A stretch of DNA of 64,000 bases, taken from Sodiomyces alkalinus F11. Lineage: Eukaryota; Ascomycota; Sordariomycetes; Glomerellales; Plectosphaerellaceae. Shown piece after piece: positions 36,348 to 48,930 of this stretch; the stretch's first letter is position 1, and the number at the start of each line of letters is the position of its first letter. The notes under the pieces were generated by a model. The model searched no databases. It was not told the DNA's origin and saw only the letters and a program-made list of their open reading frames with translations. Position numbers and translations under genes: made by a program. The stretch covers positions 600,621 through 664,620 of the forward strand of contig NW_021167084.1 in NCBI RefSeq assembly GCF_003711515.1, given 5' to 3'.

Positions 36348-37443
36348 TTATGGCCCCAGTCGTTGGCCCGGTCCGTCCATCACCAAGGTCATACCGCTTC
36401 CTCCGGCCGCGTGATTGCTGCTGGGCAGCACGCCGAAGCGTCCGTACGTCTTTCGATCTACGCTGATGTAGTGGGGAAGCCGGCCCAGGAGGTTCAGCTT
36501 AGATTCAATCCAGCGGAGCACTTTCTCAGGCGGTGCTAGAAATCGAAGATATCCGAGTCCGACTGCAAGACAAGTGCAAAGGTCAGTGTCAGTAGTGCAA
36601 GTAAGTGGTGGGTTACGTCTGAAACCCACATAAGTAGCCAACGCAGACACTGCAGAGGTGACCAAGAAAGCTGGTCCCAGGGACTAGTGCGGTCACGGCT
36701 ACCACCATGATAAGCGGCATTGTCCACGTAGGGATTTGCCATGTGGCAAGAGTGAGATACGGGTTAGACTTGAATGTTCGGATGGCCTCCACGCCGAGAA
36801 GGAGGAACACCCAGAGGCTGCAACGAGTAGACGCAATCAGTTTCGGGCTAGAGTTTTCAAGTGGGTGGGCCAAGAAAAGGAACATTGGATGGCCGGGTGC
36901 GACTCACCTCGCGCCCATCACGGAGGCGTTGCCGCGGAGAAGGAATGTCTCGAGGACGATATAGAGAACCGCCGGTATCGTGGTTAACGCTACCAATATG
37001 TCAGCTTTCCGTGACGTCGAGCTTCACCCCGTGTCCAAATCGCCACTTACGGCCCATGAAGAGAGCAACGGATGTGAGCGTGCCGAACTCGGTCTCGAAG
37101 CGCTCCAGTAAAGGCGTCAACGCGAGGATGTTCAGGAAGGCGTGTAGAAAGTTGACGTGGATGAATGGAAACGTATTAATGCGGTACGCTGTAAAAAGAA
37201 GATATCGTAGCGTCAGTACCGGCCCGCATGCATTGCGATTCTTGAGAGAGACTTGGTAATACCGGACGCAAAGGATATCTCGGTAGGGTCCAGCGCTCCC
37301 CATTTCCGAACGTCCCAAGCTTGTTGCAACCCGACGAGCCATGCCAATAGTATCACCAACACGACGACTCGAGTAAATAAGGGTAACCGGACGACGTATG
37401 AACGGGCACGCAGCGTACTGAATGCGTTTGCCGACGGAGGCAT
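36348..37443 (-). CDS. RBD2: rhomboid-family intramembrane serine protease RBD2
   Basis: Five exons on the - strand: 37443-37263, 37188-37051, 36989-36908, 36817-36630 and 36562-36348, GT-AG introns of 61-90 nt, 267 residues, the usual size for fungal Rbd2. This Golgi/endosomal rhomboid cleaves membrane proteins; in fission yeast and Aspergillus relatives process the sterol regulator SREBP. The first membrane segment follows MPPSANAFSTLRARSY. An INTFPFIHVNFLHAFLN block leads to the LLERFETEFGTL loop. The catalytic dyad is visible: Ser134 in MGASLWVF and His187 in GTSFLGHLCS. The C-terminal tail (VDRKTYGRFGVLPSSN) is cytosolic and typical. Ser134 is split across an intron (AG|C). The start at 37443 follows family length; the open frame upstream to 37701 is not protein-like. 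Confidence 0.93.
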
Positions 37444-38563
37444 CCTGCCCCGGAACATCGGGTATATCGGGTCGTTCACTAGGTAATTATTTCGGAATGT
37501 CGAGAGCCCAACCCAACTGAACGATCGTCTAGGCAGCAGGTGTCGGACGTAACGGGTCAGGTTCTCGTCGGAGCCGCAATGTAAGCCCAGATTCTGTAAA
37601 TAATGAGCTGTATTTGTTTTGGAGACAAGAAAGAATTGTCCAGGGATTGCGGCAGAACAATGTTGGCAGCTGGATTCTGTGAAAGCTGTCTTATCCAACA
37701 TGCAGGGACGGCAAATGCGTAATACCTGTACATCACTAAGGCAGGTAGGTCCAGTCGGCAGATCGGGACCCTTATGCCTAAGGTAAGGTACCTAAGGTAA
37801 AGCAGGTACTTCGATAAGGTATCCTTACCTAATCGCGGTGAGTACCTTATTCTGCCTACCTAGGTAGGTACCTTGCACACTTGAGCTTCGTAAGGTAGTA
37901 AGGTACCTTGGGCTTCGTAGGTACTTTTACGCCCTGCCAGTGTTAGAATACCTTAGGTACTTCGTAGGTACATACCTACCTACCTTACCTTAGGCAGTCA
38001 ACTCGAAATGTGGCCGAAGTAGCCACTAAGGTACTCCGCAGCCCAGGCACGAACGATCCTTCAAGGTGCCTTGGGCATTGCTGTCTGGTAAAACTGTAGG
38101 TTATCCTCGGGAGTCAAGGACAGGATAACACCTCATAGTACAGGTTACGAAATACCGCGTGCCATCGCCCAAACCGAGTCTCAACGCAAAGGACGTCTCT
38201 AGATATTCACTGTCAAGGAGACGCAACCTCACTGACGCTGCATAAAGCCTTTCTGGAACAGAAGAAATGATAATTTGAAATGCTCGTTTGTACATACAAA
38301 ACAGGCTAGGGATGACAACAAAAAAATGTCCCGCACCCGCTTTCCAAAATTATTGCCAACGGTATCTTGATTCCAACATTCTAACCAGACCAAACGAGTT
38401 TTCGGAGTTGGTCTCACTTCACGCGTTACCGTACCTCAAACCACTGCCTCGGCGCATTTATCTGGCAATATCACCAGAGCCAGAGACATGCTAAGCGGCT
38501 TGAAGAACCGCGGCCAAAGCTGTAATAGCCCGTCTCCGCGAATCACACCTTCGTCTAAAACAT
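37444..38563. promoter_or_regulatory. RBD2 upstream / aconitase downstream intergenic region
   Basis: These 1120 bp lie between two genes on the same strand. The segment 37774-38000 holds the GGTACCTA repeat cluster described separately. The remainder shows no gene; short ORFs such as 38101-38295 (-) and 38288-38494 (+) lack family character. It should contain the RBD2 promoter and the aconitase 3' UTR and terminator. Confidence 0.5.
37774..38000. repeat. GGTACCTA / CCTAAGGTA short-repeat cluster
   Basis: More than fifteen copies of TACCT or its complement AGGTA occur in about 230 bp, many within longer words such as GGTACCTA, CCTAAGGTA, TACCTACC and ACTTCGTAGGTA in both orientations. Adjacent copies could form hairpins. 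It lies 330-560 bp upstream of the RBD2 start. Such words are scattered in intergenic DNA of several Sordariomycetes; I cannot say whether they act here. Confidence 0.7.
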
Positions 38564-41248
38564 CTACGAGGACTTTGCCGCCTTGGCCATGGTGTTCAGT
38601 GCACTGCCATTCTTGAACCATTCAAGCTGGGGCTCGTTGAAGGTGTGCAGCAGCTTGACCTCAAATGAGGAGCCATCCTTGGGGTGGACAACCATGGTAA
38701 CAGGCTTGCCGACCTCGAGCTGGGTGCAAAGGATATCGACCTGTGTAGCAGACTTCTGTTAGAGAACAGCTCAAGCAGCCACGGAGAAACACGCCCACAA
38801 ACTTACCTTGTCCTCAGGCTTAACCTTGTCGTAGTCGGCGGGGTCAGCGAACGTCAGGGGAAGCATGCCCTGCTTCTTCAGGTTCGTCTCGTGAATACGG
38901 GCAAAGCTCCTTGTGATGATAGCGAGACCACCAAGGTGCCTAGGCTCCAGGGCGGCATGCTCACGCGAGCTACCCTCGCCGTAGTTCCAGTCGCCAATAA
39001 CGACCCACTTGATACCCTTCGACTTGTAGTCACGCGCGACGGCAGGCACGGCGTCCCACTCGCCATTAGTGAAGTTCTGGACCTTGTTCGCCTCGTCGTT
39101 GGCCTCGTTGATGGCGCCGATGAGCATGTTGTTCGAGATGTTGTCGAGATGACCACGGTACTTGAGCCACGGGCCGGCCATGGAGATGTGATCGGTGGTG
39201 GTCTTGCCCTTTGCCTTGATCAGGATGGGCATATCCTTCGCGTCCTTGCCGTCCCAGGGCTGGAAGGGCTGCAGCACTTGTAGCCGGTCAGATGTGGGAG
39301 ACACCTGGACGTTAACCGACGCGCGGTCCTTGGGAGGGGGCTGGTAGGTATCCTGGCCGGGGTCGTATCCCCTGGAGGGGAGGCCATCACCCGACGGGGC
39401 AGCCAGCTTGAACTCCTTGCCATCCTTGTCCTTCAGGGTATCGGTGAGAGGGTTGAAGTAGAGGGAGCCGGTGATGGACATGGCGGTGACGAGATCGGGG
39501 GAGGTGACGAAGGAGTGGGTAGCAGGGTTGCCGTCGTTTCGGCCCGTGAAGTTACGGTTGTACGAAGAAATGATGGTGTTGGCCTCGCCCTTCTTCACGT
39601 CCTTGCGGTCCCACTGACCAATGCAGGGACCGCAGGCATTAGCGAGGACAATGCCGCCGAACTCCTCGAACGTCTGGAGCTGACCGTCCCGCTCGATGGT
39701 AGCGCGGATCTGCTCCGAGCCAGGAGTGACAGTGAAAGCGGCCTTGGACTTGATGCCGTGGTTGAGGGCGTCGCGAGCGATCGATGCAGCGCGGGACATG
39801 TCCTCATAGGAAGAGTTAGTGCAAGAGCCAATCAGGCCAACCTTGATCTCCTCAGGCCAGCCGTTCTCCTTGGCCACCTCCTTGAACTTGGAGATAGGAG
39901 TAGCCAGATCAGGAGTGAACGGGCCATTGATGTGGGGCTCTAGCTCTGACAGGTTGATCTCGATGAACTGGTCATACTCGGCACCCTCGTCCTCGCGGAG
40001 TTCCTTGGCATAGACGCGGGCGAAGTCACCGATGTCCTTTCTCTTGGTGGCAGCGAGATAGTCGTACATCCGGTCATTGAAGGGGAAGACCGAAGTGGTA
40101 GCACCAATCTCAGCACCCATGTTGCAGATGGTACCCATGCCAGTGGCAGAGATGCCGTTGACACCGGGGCCGTGGTACTCGACGATAGCGCCAGTGCCAC
40201 CCTTGACAGTGAGGATACCGGCGACCTTCAGGATGATGTCTGGGAAAAGGGAAGGAAATGTCAGCGGACGTCAACCAGCTAGTATAAAGGCGTCCCAGGC
40301 AGCCAATGCAACGCAGGAGTGGCGGAGATGCAAGGTAAAGGCAAAAGGGTCGAAAAGCTAGGCAACATACCCTTAGGCGAAGTCCAGCCAGACATCTCGC
40401 CAGTGAGCTTGACGCCAATGACCTTAGGAGCCTTCAGCTCCCAAGGCAGATTGGCCATGACATCGACGGCGTCGGCACCGCCAACACCGATGGCGCACAT
40501 GCCGAGGCCACCACCATTGGGAGTGTGGGAGTCAGTGCCAATGAGGAGACCACCGGGGAATGCATAGTTCTCAAGCAAGATCTGGTGAATGATGCCAGAG
40601 CCGGGCTTCCAGAAACCAATGTTGTACTTGGAGCAGGCGGTGGACAGGAAATCGTAGACTTCTTTGTTGATGTTGATGGCACGCTCAAGATCCTTGGCAC
40701 CACCAACCTGGGCCTCGATCAAGTGATCGCAGTGAACGGTGGTTGGATTGGCGACGGAAGGCATGCCAGCGGACATGAACTGAAGAATGGCCATTTGCGC
40801 GGTAGCATCCTGGCAAGCTACGCGATCCGGGCGCAGCTTGAGGTAAGAAACACCCCGCTCAATTTCCTGCTCGTGAGGATTGTCGAGGTGGGAGTAGAGA
40901 ATTTTCTCCGCATAGGTTAGGGGCCTGTTAAGACGGCTGCGTACAACAGCAAGGTTCTGAGACATCTTCTTGTAGTTGATGAAGTTGCCCTCTTCCCAGT
41001 TGTTTTGTTTGACCTGAGGGGGCGAGTTAGAGATCGCAAAAGCACAAGGAGGCGAGGGGAGTGCCCCTATCGCCACGATGGCTCATGGGAACTGGGTATG
41101 GTGCCAAAAAAAAAGCAACCGGACATTGACATACCTTGCGGTCAAGAGCAGAATCAGCGACTGTGGCCATCCGGCGCACTGCCATGGTGCCGGCCGCGAC
41201 AGAGCGGCTCCGGGCCGCGGCGCCCAAGAGCTGTCGGGAGGCCAGCAT
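38564..41248 (-). CDS. ACO1: aconitate hydratase, mitochondrial
   Basis: Four exons on the - strand: 41248-41135, 41013-40371, 40239-38807 and 38740-38564, GT-AG introns of 121, 131 and 66 nt, 788 residues, matching fungal mitochondrial aconitases. It isomerises citrate to isocitrate in the TCA cycle. The N-terminus ([16 protein letters not shown]) is an Arg-rich amphipathic presequence. The three [4Fe-4S] ligands are visible as Cys392 ([10 protein letters not shown]), Cys455 and Cys458 ([10 protein letters not shown]), with the 63 and 3 residue spacing of the family. The active-site segments [47 protein letters not shown] and [20 protein letters not shown] are intact. The C-terminus ends ...[11 protein letters not shown] long antisense ORF (38684-39283) is a codon-bias shadow. 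The upstream region (41249-42798) is shared with BUD20 on the other strand. Confidence 0.97.
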
Positions 41249-42798
41249 GGCTACAGTGAGGTCGAGATGATGTTTGAATTCAATTGAGGCCAGGAAACAG
41301 AGATGTGGGCGGCGTTCAGCGGCGATGGTAATCAAATTGCGCCCGTGGCCGAAGAGATCGTATGTTCATGAAGGAGGGGAGGGGAGGAAGGGAGGAAAAA
41401 AAAAATAGCGAGGTTTTCTGGAACAGCGGAAGAAGTAGCCATCGGCTGCGATCAACCAGGAGGCAAGCTACGTACCGCACCACGCATAGTGGGCGTGACC
41501 GTGGGCGGGCCATAATGGTGGAGGCTGTTCGGCTATGACGAGACCCATGGCGGACCAGCGGACAAATCAAAAGCGACCTATTATTTTCACTCTGAACTTC
41601 CCCACATTGGGGAGGGTAACAGTTGCAATTCACCAAAACTGCTTCATACTGCGTATTATGTATCTCTTGGACGTACTCTGTACAAGATAGTCCGGAACGC
41701 AGGAGGCATGGGAAGTCGGCAATTACCTTACCTAACTGTACGAGTATGATATATGGCAATGTTCCTTTTCCGGCTTTGGCCTTCCTTGATTCTCTTAGGT
41801 ACCTTAGCCACCCGGTAATTTTGGTATCTACCTGTACGGAGTAAACACACGACCACATCAACCTTGGAGTACTTCGTACGAAGAAGTGATACGAGTGAAA
41901 ACTCATGGTCAGTGCCAGCGCTTTCCTATTCGTCCAGGATAGGTCCCACATCCTGTCAGGTCACGTCACCGAATTGTTCAAGAAAGGCACAACGCCCGTA
42001 CTTTTAACAGTGTTATGGCCTTGTGAGATCATATGTACATTTTACGAATACCTAAATCAACAGATGACACGTTAAAGCACAAGATTCCGAAAGAACAGAT
42101 GAGAATAGAAAGACAATGATTCGTCCTCCATAACGGTTGCATTCTGTGAAATCTTCTGAATCTCCTGAGTTCCTGACTTGGGAGAATTTTGTGCTCCACT
42201 AAGGCCCCAAACGATGCATGTGAAATACAATGGGATTGGCTTGAGGTCTACCTACCTTTTAGTGTATTGAATCACGAAGTAACTAGCCTCGAGGTAATGC
42301 CCTACAAAACTCACGACTAGCTCGGTTCCTCTCGGCTCCTTTTGGGAACTAGGGTCTCGTTTTCCAAGTCCCGGCCTCAATGGAACTAGTCCCGTCTCTC
42401 CGAACTACACTGGGCTTTTCCTCACGAGAGCTCGCAGCTCCGGTGCGACCTCGGTTTGAGTGGCGTTATGATAGGAGATAGCCAAGGTCCCCGACACGCC
42501 CGAGCCGACGCCGACCCAATGAAAGGGAATGCGTTACTCATCCAGGTGGAGTACCCAATATGCCTGTAGGTGAGGCTTTAGGTGGGTACTCACGTGAAAT
42601 AGTCAAGTTCCAAGTTCATCTTATCCATTTTATTCCTCTAAAGGAACAGCTGCAATGTACTTCGTCCGATTCGGATCTGCGGGGAGAAATTTCTTGGACC
42701 AGACATTGATGGACAACGAAGTATAGTCAAATCCTCATTATACGTGAACTCACACCGCCTCCCGTGTCTCTTATCTGGGTCTTTCAACAGTCGTCAAA
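41249..42798. promoter_or_regulatory. divergent promoter region between aconitase and BUD20
   Basis: These 1550 bp separate two divergent start codons. They hold both promoters, a poly-A run at about 41396-41405, TACCT words near 41726-41830 like those upstream of RBD2, and pyrimidine-rich tracts near both starts. A 211-residue - strand ORF (41316-41951) lies wholly within it and reads as non-coding. No RNA gene is recognised. Confidence 0.55.
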
Positions 42799-43417
42799 AT
42801 GGGCGTAGAAGCTAGGCGGACGATCACGAAGACGAGGAGAAAGACGAGGCAAGTCGAATCTCGCCGCCCCGCTGCATGCAGATATTTTGTATCTCCTCAG
42901 GACTAACTAGTCGCATGACAAGCAGGGACCTCGATCAAATCAAAGCCGACCTTCTCTCCCCCAAGCACCTCCAACAATATAAGGATACCAAAGCCACAGA
43001 AGACCTACCCGCACTCGGCCAGCATTACTGCATCGAATGCGCTAAGTGGTTTGAATCTGAGACGAACCTTGTACAGCATACGCGAGGGAAACCTCACAAG
43101 CGCAAGTACGTTACCGACAGACATCCTCTACTGCCTCTGCTCAATCCCATGCAGCTTGCTTCTGCGCTGATACCATTCCCTAACCTTGGCACCGTTTGAT
43201 GTTGCTCTTCTGCACTCGTCTACCCCGAGCCAGACTTTTCCTATATGGAGCACTGGTTGACATTTTCGCGACCAGAGTCAAGGAACTGCGCGACGATCCC
43301 TATACGCAGAAAGAGGCCGAAGCTGCTGTCGGCCTCCGGACCGACAACAAAGGCCCCGCCATGGCGCGAGTAGCGGCCGAGCGGCCCTTCGACCAGGAAA
43401 TGGAAATGGCGACTTGA
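42799..43417 (+). CDS. BUD20: C2H2 zinc-finger ribosome biogenesis factor BUD20 (ZNF593-type)
   Basis: Exons 42799-42848, 42926-43105 and 43276-43417, 123 residues, the usual size. Bud20 is a shuttling pre-60S export factor that binds the large ribosomal precursor. The basic N-terminus (MGVEARRTITKTRRKTR) carries the nuclear signal. DLDQIKADLLSPKHLQQY leads into the single finger with Cys52, Cys55, His68 and His74 (HYCIECAKWF...LVQHTRGKPH). KELRDDPYTQKEAEAAVGLRTDN is the family C-terminal block. The first intron (42849-42925) starts GCAAGT and ends CAG, a GC-AG intron with a CTAAC branch site. No GT donor I tried restores frame. Intron 2 is 170 nt, longer than others here. It is convergent with DAM1, 243 bp between stop codons. 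Confidence 0.93.
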
Positions 43418-43660
43418 CACTCCCTGGTCTTATCGAGATCCGCGATCTGTGACACAGCGACAGGCCGTACGTCCAAATTCAAGCCAGCATTAAGACATTC
43501 GCTTTCGTCGGGATTGGTTCATCATCGTACACTTTCACCTGTGGTCGCAGTTTTTCCATCGCGACCCCAAAGGATGGTCCCAAGACGACACTATGCGCAA
43601 GTCACGCCGATGTCCTGCCGAAAACGCCTACTGCAGTCCAAGCTCGAGTTGCCTCTGTCT

Positions 43661-44512
43661 TCACCTCAGGCCTCGGCCCCTAGCCCTCGCAAGCCCACTA
43701 GAGCGGCCTCTTTGCGTCTCGGGTGCAACTTGGCGGCCGCCTCTAACACCACGAGTGGAGGAAGGGCCACGTGTAGAAGGTGCTGGGACCCGTGAAGGTC
43801 TTGAGTCTGGGCCCTTGTGTTTAGCAGCTGGCATAGCTGTAGGGGCTGGATTCTCAACAAAGGATGTGTCGGTAGTCCTGCTCGCCAATTAGCTCGTTAT
43901 AATCGAACGAGTATGGATTGGTAGCAATAGCATCTTACATGAATGTTGTTTCGCTGTCGACCTCGGGTCCCACAGCTCTGTCGTTGCCTCGGGTTGCGTC
44001 TACCAGAAAGCTCATTAGTCTAAACTCAGATGACCATTACCGTAGCGGAGAACTGCTAGACAGGCACTTTGCTCACCTTCTGTTAGTTGAGGGCGTCTGT
44101 ATGACTCTGCAATAGGACCCTAGGTCTGTCAGTGAATAGCGGTACCAGACACACCAGTGGATTAGCGTGGGAGCCTGTTCGTGTAGCATACCTCTGGGAA
44201 ATCCACACAGAATGCATTCATATTCAACCCGTACAGAAAACTCGCGAACGACTCGCTAAACCGTGAGAGGCTTTCGTGCATGAGCTGAAAGTGCATCATA
44301 TTGGCTTCCAGGTCGGCCACAGCGTCCGATAACTCTGCAAAAGCTGGCTCGAAGACGTTCAAGGGAAATGAATCGGTACCTCCGCTTGTGCTGGCGCGGG
44401 CAGAGTCGCGGAAAGACGAGCGGGATGAGGGCCGAAGTGGTGTCGTGGGGCGTGAAGTGCGGGTGCGCGAATTGGACCGCTGGCGGCCAGACGACATCGC
44501 GTTAGCCGACAT
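43661..44512 (-). CDS. DAM1: DASH complex subunit DAM1
   Basis: Four exons on the - strand: 44512-44192, 44119-44077, 43999-43939 and 43877-43661, GT-AG introns of 72, 77 and 61 nt, 213 residues. Dam1 is part of the DASH/Dam1 ring that couples kinetochores to spindle microtubules. The Ser/Arg-rich N-terminus (to about residue 46) is followed by the conserved helical core, SFPLNVFEPAFAELSD, then MHFQLMHESLSRFSESFAS, then FLYGLNMNAFCVDFPE. Exon 2 adds GPIAESYRRP, exon 3 ends at a TTFM motif, and exon 4 opens TTDTSFVENP and ends in an Arg/Gly-rich tail (RGRSSGLARARGRGLR). A second ATG at codon 6 could also serve as start. The Copia-D LTR begins 169 bp upstream, so the promoter is short or lies partly in the transposon. 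Confidence 0.92.
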
Positions 44513-44681
44513 GGCAGGGCGTGTGATACAATATGGGCGAAGGATTCAGGAAGCGCGGGGTAACTGGAATGAAGAGCAGTTGGAGGCCAGAGTCTGTGAT
44601 TATAGCTGTCTCGTTTCCCTCTTGATTTCGTGATAATTACCTAGAGCAGCATTGACGTACCTTACCTTAGGTAATTACAAC

Positions 44682-44875
44682 TGTCAGATGCCCACAGCCA
44701 CCTTATCGAGGTGTGACAAACCACATTGTGTCAGACGTGTGGACTACCTCGCTCCTATATATCCACCCTTATTTCCCCTGCTTTTTCCGTATAGTTAGAC
44801 ATCCCCATAAAGTATCACAAACTTCACTTAGATGAATACACACATAATTCCGCGTACCTTATTTATATTCTGATA
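44682..44875 (+). repeat. Copia-D 5' LTR (left)
   Basis: This 194-bp direct repeat of 63728-63921 begins TGTCAGATG and keeps its CA and TG dinucleotides over most of its length, unlike the right copy. It ends TTCTGATA, where the terminal CA has become TA. Confidence 0.9.
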
Positions 44876-44899
44876 GTTATAAGCCCGGCGTTCTAATAA

Positions 44900-47410
44900 A
44901 CGAAGCTATTCCGATTAATCCTATAGCTTCTAGGCAATCAGCCTTAAGTCTACAGCGGGTAGCTTAGTATTATTAGTAACATCCGCCTACTTTAGTTTTA
45001 TTTAATCGTTTTATCGTTTCTATTATACGACTATTTAAAGTGTTTAGTATAGTTAATTAACCTTTTCGTTTACCTATTCTACTGCTTTTTATTAGTATAA
45101 CGATAGCTTCTATAGTAGTAGTGCCTGTTATATGCCTTATAACGCTTACCTTCCTAAAAGACTAGAGGCCTTAGATTAAAGCCGTGATAACTATCGCGCA
45201 CTCCTACGATATCGCCGACCTCGTTAATCCCGACCTTAAAAAGGCTAAATAACCTAAACGCCGTATTCAAACTAATCCACCGTAACCTCCTACTATAGCT
45301 AAAGAACGTAACGCCACTAATTCGGATATACTATTTAAGATCTAGTAGGTAGAAGAGGATCGGTATAAGGCTAAAAAGAGGAGGATTTAAGTACTCCACA
45401 ACTATATCGCGAAGACGGTTAGCCCTGCTTTAAAGGATTAGTACGCCGGTAAAAGGGAAGTTAAGGATATCCTATATACCCTTAAGACGCACCTTAAGCT
45501 AACGAACACGGCCTAGAAATCACTAATTAAGCGATATTAGGAGGAATATATATAAAATATTAGGCGAATACCCTATAAACGCTAGCTAAAGGATTTTATT
45601 AAGCTATACCGGGATACCGAGATATATAAGGTGAACGCCTATAATACTAAGGATAATTAGATTAACGGCTTCTTTAACGCTATTAGGAGCGTTATACCTA
45701 AATAGTCTAAGAGTAAATTTATATACCTTATAATGCTTAAGGAAAAGGACCTACCTTCGATATAGTCTATTATAGAGTAGTATACGACGTGGCTTCGTTA
45801 CCGCTACCCGTATCGACTCGATAAGAAGCCTACTATATTATCCTTTTATACGGTAACCTTCCTAGGTAAGGATAAAGAAGGTAAGGATTAGCGGGCATAA
45901 TCGGGATAATAGGGTAACTAATAGTCTAATAAATAGAAGAAGGAGTAATTATACGACTACCGTAATACAAAAAGAAGTAAATATAACTATAAACCTCTAT
46001 AAAAGTGCCTAAACGTTAATAAGGCATGCAGAAAAAAGGGATAGATACCTTTAAGAGAGATCTTATAACGCTACGACCGGATTATTAAGACCTAGGATAA
46101 CGAACGGTAAAAGAGATTCCGGGAGAATATCGAAAAGAACGCTAAAAGCCTAAAAACGGGTACTAAAAAGGACTCTCAGAAGTCATAGCCAAAAGAATCG
46201 TTAACGAAGGTATCCAATTTTATCGATAACTAGGATAAGGATTCCGATAAGAAGTCCTATAGGATATAGTCCCTTCTATAGATAAACAACATAACGGTTA
46301 GCAGTAACCTCTTTAATTAACTACTAATCGACTCCGGCACCTTAAGGTATATCACTAACTAATAACACCTACTACAGGACTTTAAACCTGCTATAGAAGA
46401 GCATCGTTTTCAAATAGGTAGTGGAGAGACCAAGCCAGTTAAGGGTTATAGCAGGATATAATTAAAGATAAACGACGAATATAGTAATCCCTTCGTTTTA
46501 GTGCTAAATCGCGTTACTTTTATATAAGATTATCTAATAACCTTAATCGTAACTAGAAGATTAAAGGAATAGGGTATCGTTTGTAATACCGACCTCGAGG
46601 TCTTAAAGGTTAAGAGATCTGCCAAAAAGGGCTTATTAGTCCTACCACTCAACAACGTCAACAATCAATACGCCCTCGTTCCAACGGATCGCTAACAGCA
46701 CCTACTAAACAGCTTCTTTAATAGCTCCATAACGCCTACTATAAGCGTGGCTAACACTCGTTTATAGCATAAGAGGCTAGGGTACGCCGGCGCTACTACC
46801 CTCGATAAAATTAGAGATACCCTCGTCGGAGGCGTTATTAAAGGAAAAGGTCCTTTTATAGTGGATTATAAGGCCTATACCCTTAGTAAGGCATAGAAGG
46901 TTATTTCCAGAAGGTTGCCTAACCACTAAATAATAAGGCCGTGGTAAAGGGTAGAGGTTAATCTCTTTAGCCTTAATAAGGCCTATAACGGTATAAAGGT
47001 CGTGATGCTTTTATACGATCCCTATACTCATTAAGCTATTATAAGGTTCCTACGCGACTATAAATCAGACTTACCCACGCTAGTGAATTTTAAGTTCTTT
47101 CTTTAAAGGCAGTACCACTATATAATTACAGTACTCCGCCTGGATAGAGAAAGATCCCTTTAGAAAGGCTTCGATAAATAGGCCGATAAAAGAGGATTTT
47201 TACTTAAGAGGTTATCGCTATATATAGCCGCGCAGAATCCGAAGGCAGAACGCCACGGCGGCGTTATTTTTACTATCGCGAGGACCCTCGTAACGGCCTT
47301 AGGCATCTAATAGGATATATAGCCAGAACTAATAGCTACTACAGTATATCTATATAACCTTATCCCTCGGAAGGACCTCCAGTAGAAAACCCCTTAAGGG
47401 CAGATAGAGG
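44900..47410 (+). pseudogene. Copia-D gag-protease-integrase remnant (5' half)
   Basis: The + strand shows a gag-like region, then at about 46330 a protease-type start DSGTLRYITN (the DSGA/T motif of Copia proteases) followed by FKPAIEEHRFQIGSGE. A long integrase stretch follows: KRLGYAGATTLDKI (GAG-pre-integrase), SRRLPNH, NLFSLNKAYNGIKVVMLLYDPYTH, and AAQNPKAERHGGVIFTIARTL, the usual end of the integrase core. Stops occur at former Trp/Gln positions. It breaks off near 47410, where Copia-C is inserted. Confidence 0.75.
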
Positions 47411-47421
47411 ATTAGAATTTT

Positions 47422-47841
47422 TGAAAATATCTGACGATATCGGATAAGCGGAAGGGACGAAAGTCACGAAAAGCAGTGGAATAATAAGAAAGGTAATAAT
47501 GAGATTATCAGGTAGGATCTCTGCGCGCGTATTATTTTCTTCGGATCGAAAAAATGATTAAGATAAAGGATTAAAGATTAAGAATAAAGAAAGGAAGGAA
47601 CCGAACCGAGGGAACGGGTTAATATCCTTTGGATATCCTTTATTCTTCGTAAAAGAATCGATATCGTAATAATATCGTAATCCATTATATCCTTTGTCTG
47701 ACTCGTATTAGATGAACTGACTCGAAAGAGAATGGTCTAGGCTTGCGGGGAAGATATCCTTTATTCGAGTACGAAGGATATACTCGAGGAATATTAAGGA
47801 TATTATTAGTAATAATAATAATAATAATATTAATATCAATA
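47422..47841 (-). repeat. Copia-C 3' LTR (left)
   Basis: About 420 bp, closely matching 60287-60706. It ends in a TAA/AAT microsatellite of different length in the two copies and borders a CCCCCC (polypurine tract on the - strand). Confidence 0.88.
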
Positions 47842-48930
47842 CCCCCCTGTAAGTTGGTTCTTATATAAGAAGGAGTAGCTTAAAACGAGTATATATATTA
47901 TCGAATTATAGCGTAGAAACCCTAGTTAACTAACTAGGACTAATTATAAGAGGAAAAATAAAATTAAACCTCTAAGAGAAAAATTCAAAAACCCTTGAGT
48001 TCTTATAAAGGGAAAATTCGAGAACCCTTTTTATAATACTAGAAAAACCCGTAGGTAAAAACCTAGTTATAGTATCTTAGGAAAACCCGTGGGTAAAAAA
48101 ACTAAGTATTTATATCTAGGAAAGTCCGAAGGTAAAAAACCTAGTTATAGACCTTAGTATTTTAAGTCTTGAATTCGGGTATAAGGTGGCATATCGTAGT
48201 CAGGCAACGTATCGTCTTTATAGTCTAAATTCATATAACCGCATAGCGTATTATATAGGTCTTTAGTTAGACCTTTAGTTATTATATCGGCTATATTGAA
48301 TTTGGTATTTATATAAACGATCTTTATTTTATTATTTTGAAGCTGTTGTCGGCAATAGTGATACTGACGATCTATATACTTTACACGTTTATGAAATTCA
48401 GGATTTTCACAAAGCTTCTTTGCGCTTTCGCTGTCTATTATTATAGTAGGAATCGGTATATAATTATTATTATTATTATTATATTAACCGAGGTTTATAT
48501 CAGTAAATAACCTGAGGTTATCTACTAGGTCTGTATAAATACTATGTATGTAGATTCCTTCTTTAGAAGCTTCGGTTAAAGCTATATATTCTGATTCTGT
48601 TATTGATAAAGCAACGACTTTTTGTTTAGTTGAAGTCCAGCTTATTAAATTATTTACATCTATACAGTAGATATAGCCTGCCGTAGAAGTCCTGTCTTCG
48701 ATTATATCTGAAAAACTAGTATCAGAATAACTGTATAGATTAAGGTCTTTCTTATTAGAATAGTTATATAAAAGCCCGATATTAGGAAAAGTGTTTATAT
48801 AAACCTAGACTCGATTTAACGCTATAGAGTGCTCTGAAGACGGATTACTTATATATCGAGCGCACTTATTAACAGCGTAGGTTATATCTGGTCTTGAGTG
48901 TAGTGCTAAATATAATAAAGCACCGATTTC

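Noticed and set aside
37444..37701. N-terminal extension of the RBD2 frame
   Set aside because: The open frame continues upstream of the chosen ATG, but the added 86 residues do not resemble rhomboids and would lengthen the protein beyond the family size.
38684..39283. 199-residue + strand ORF
   Set aside because: It lies antisense to the aconitase exon and arises from GC-rich third positions of that gene; its residues show no family pattern.
41316..41951. 211-residue - strand ORF upstream of aconitase
   Set aside because: It fills the shared promoter, has no domain-like pattern, and overlaps poly-A and TACCT words. Best read as non-coding.
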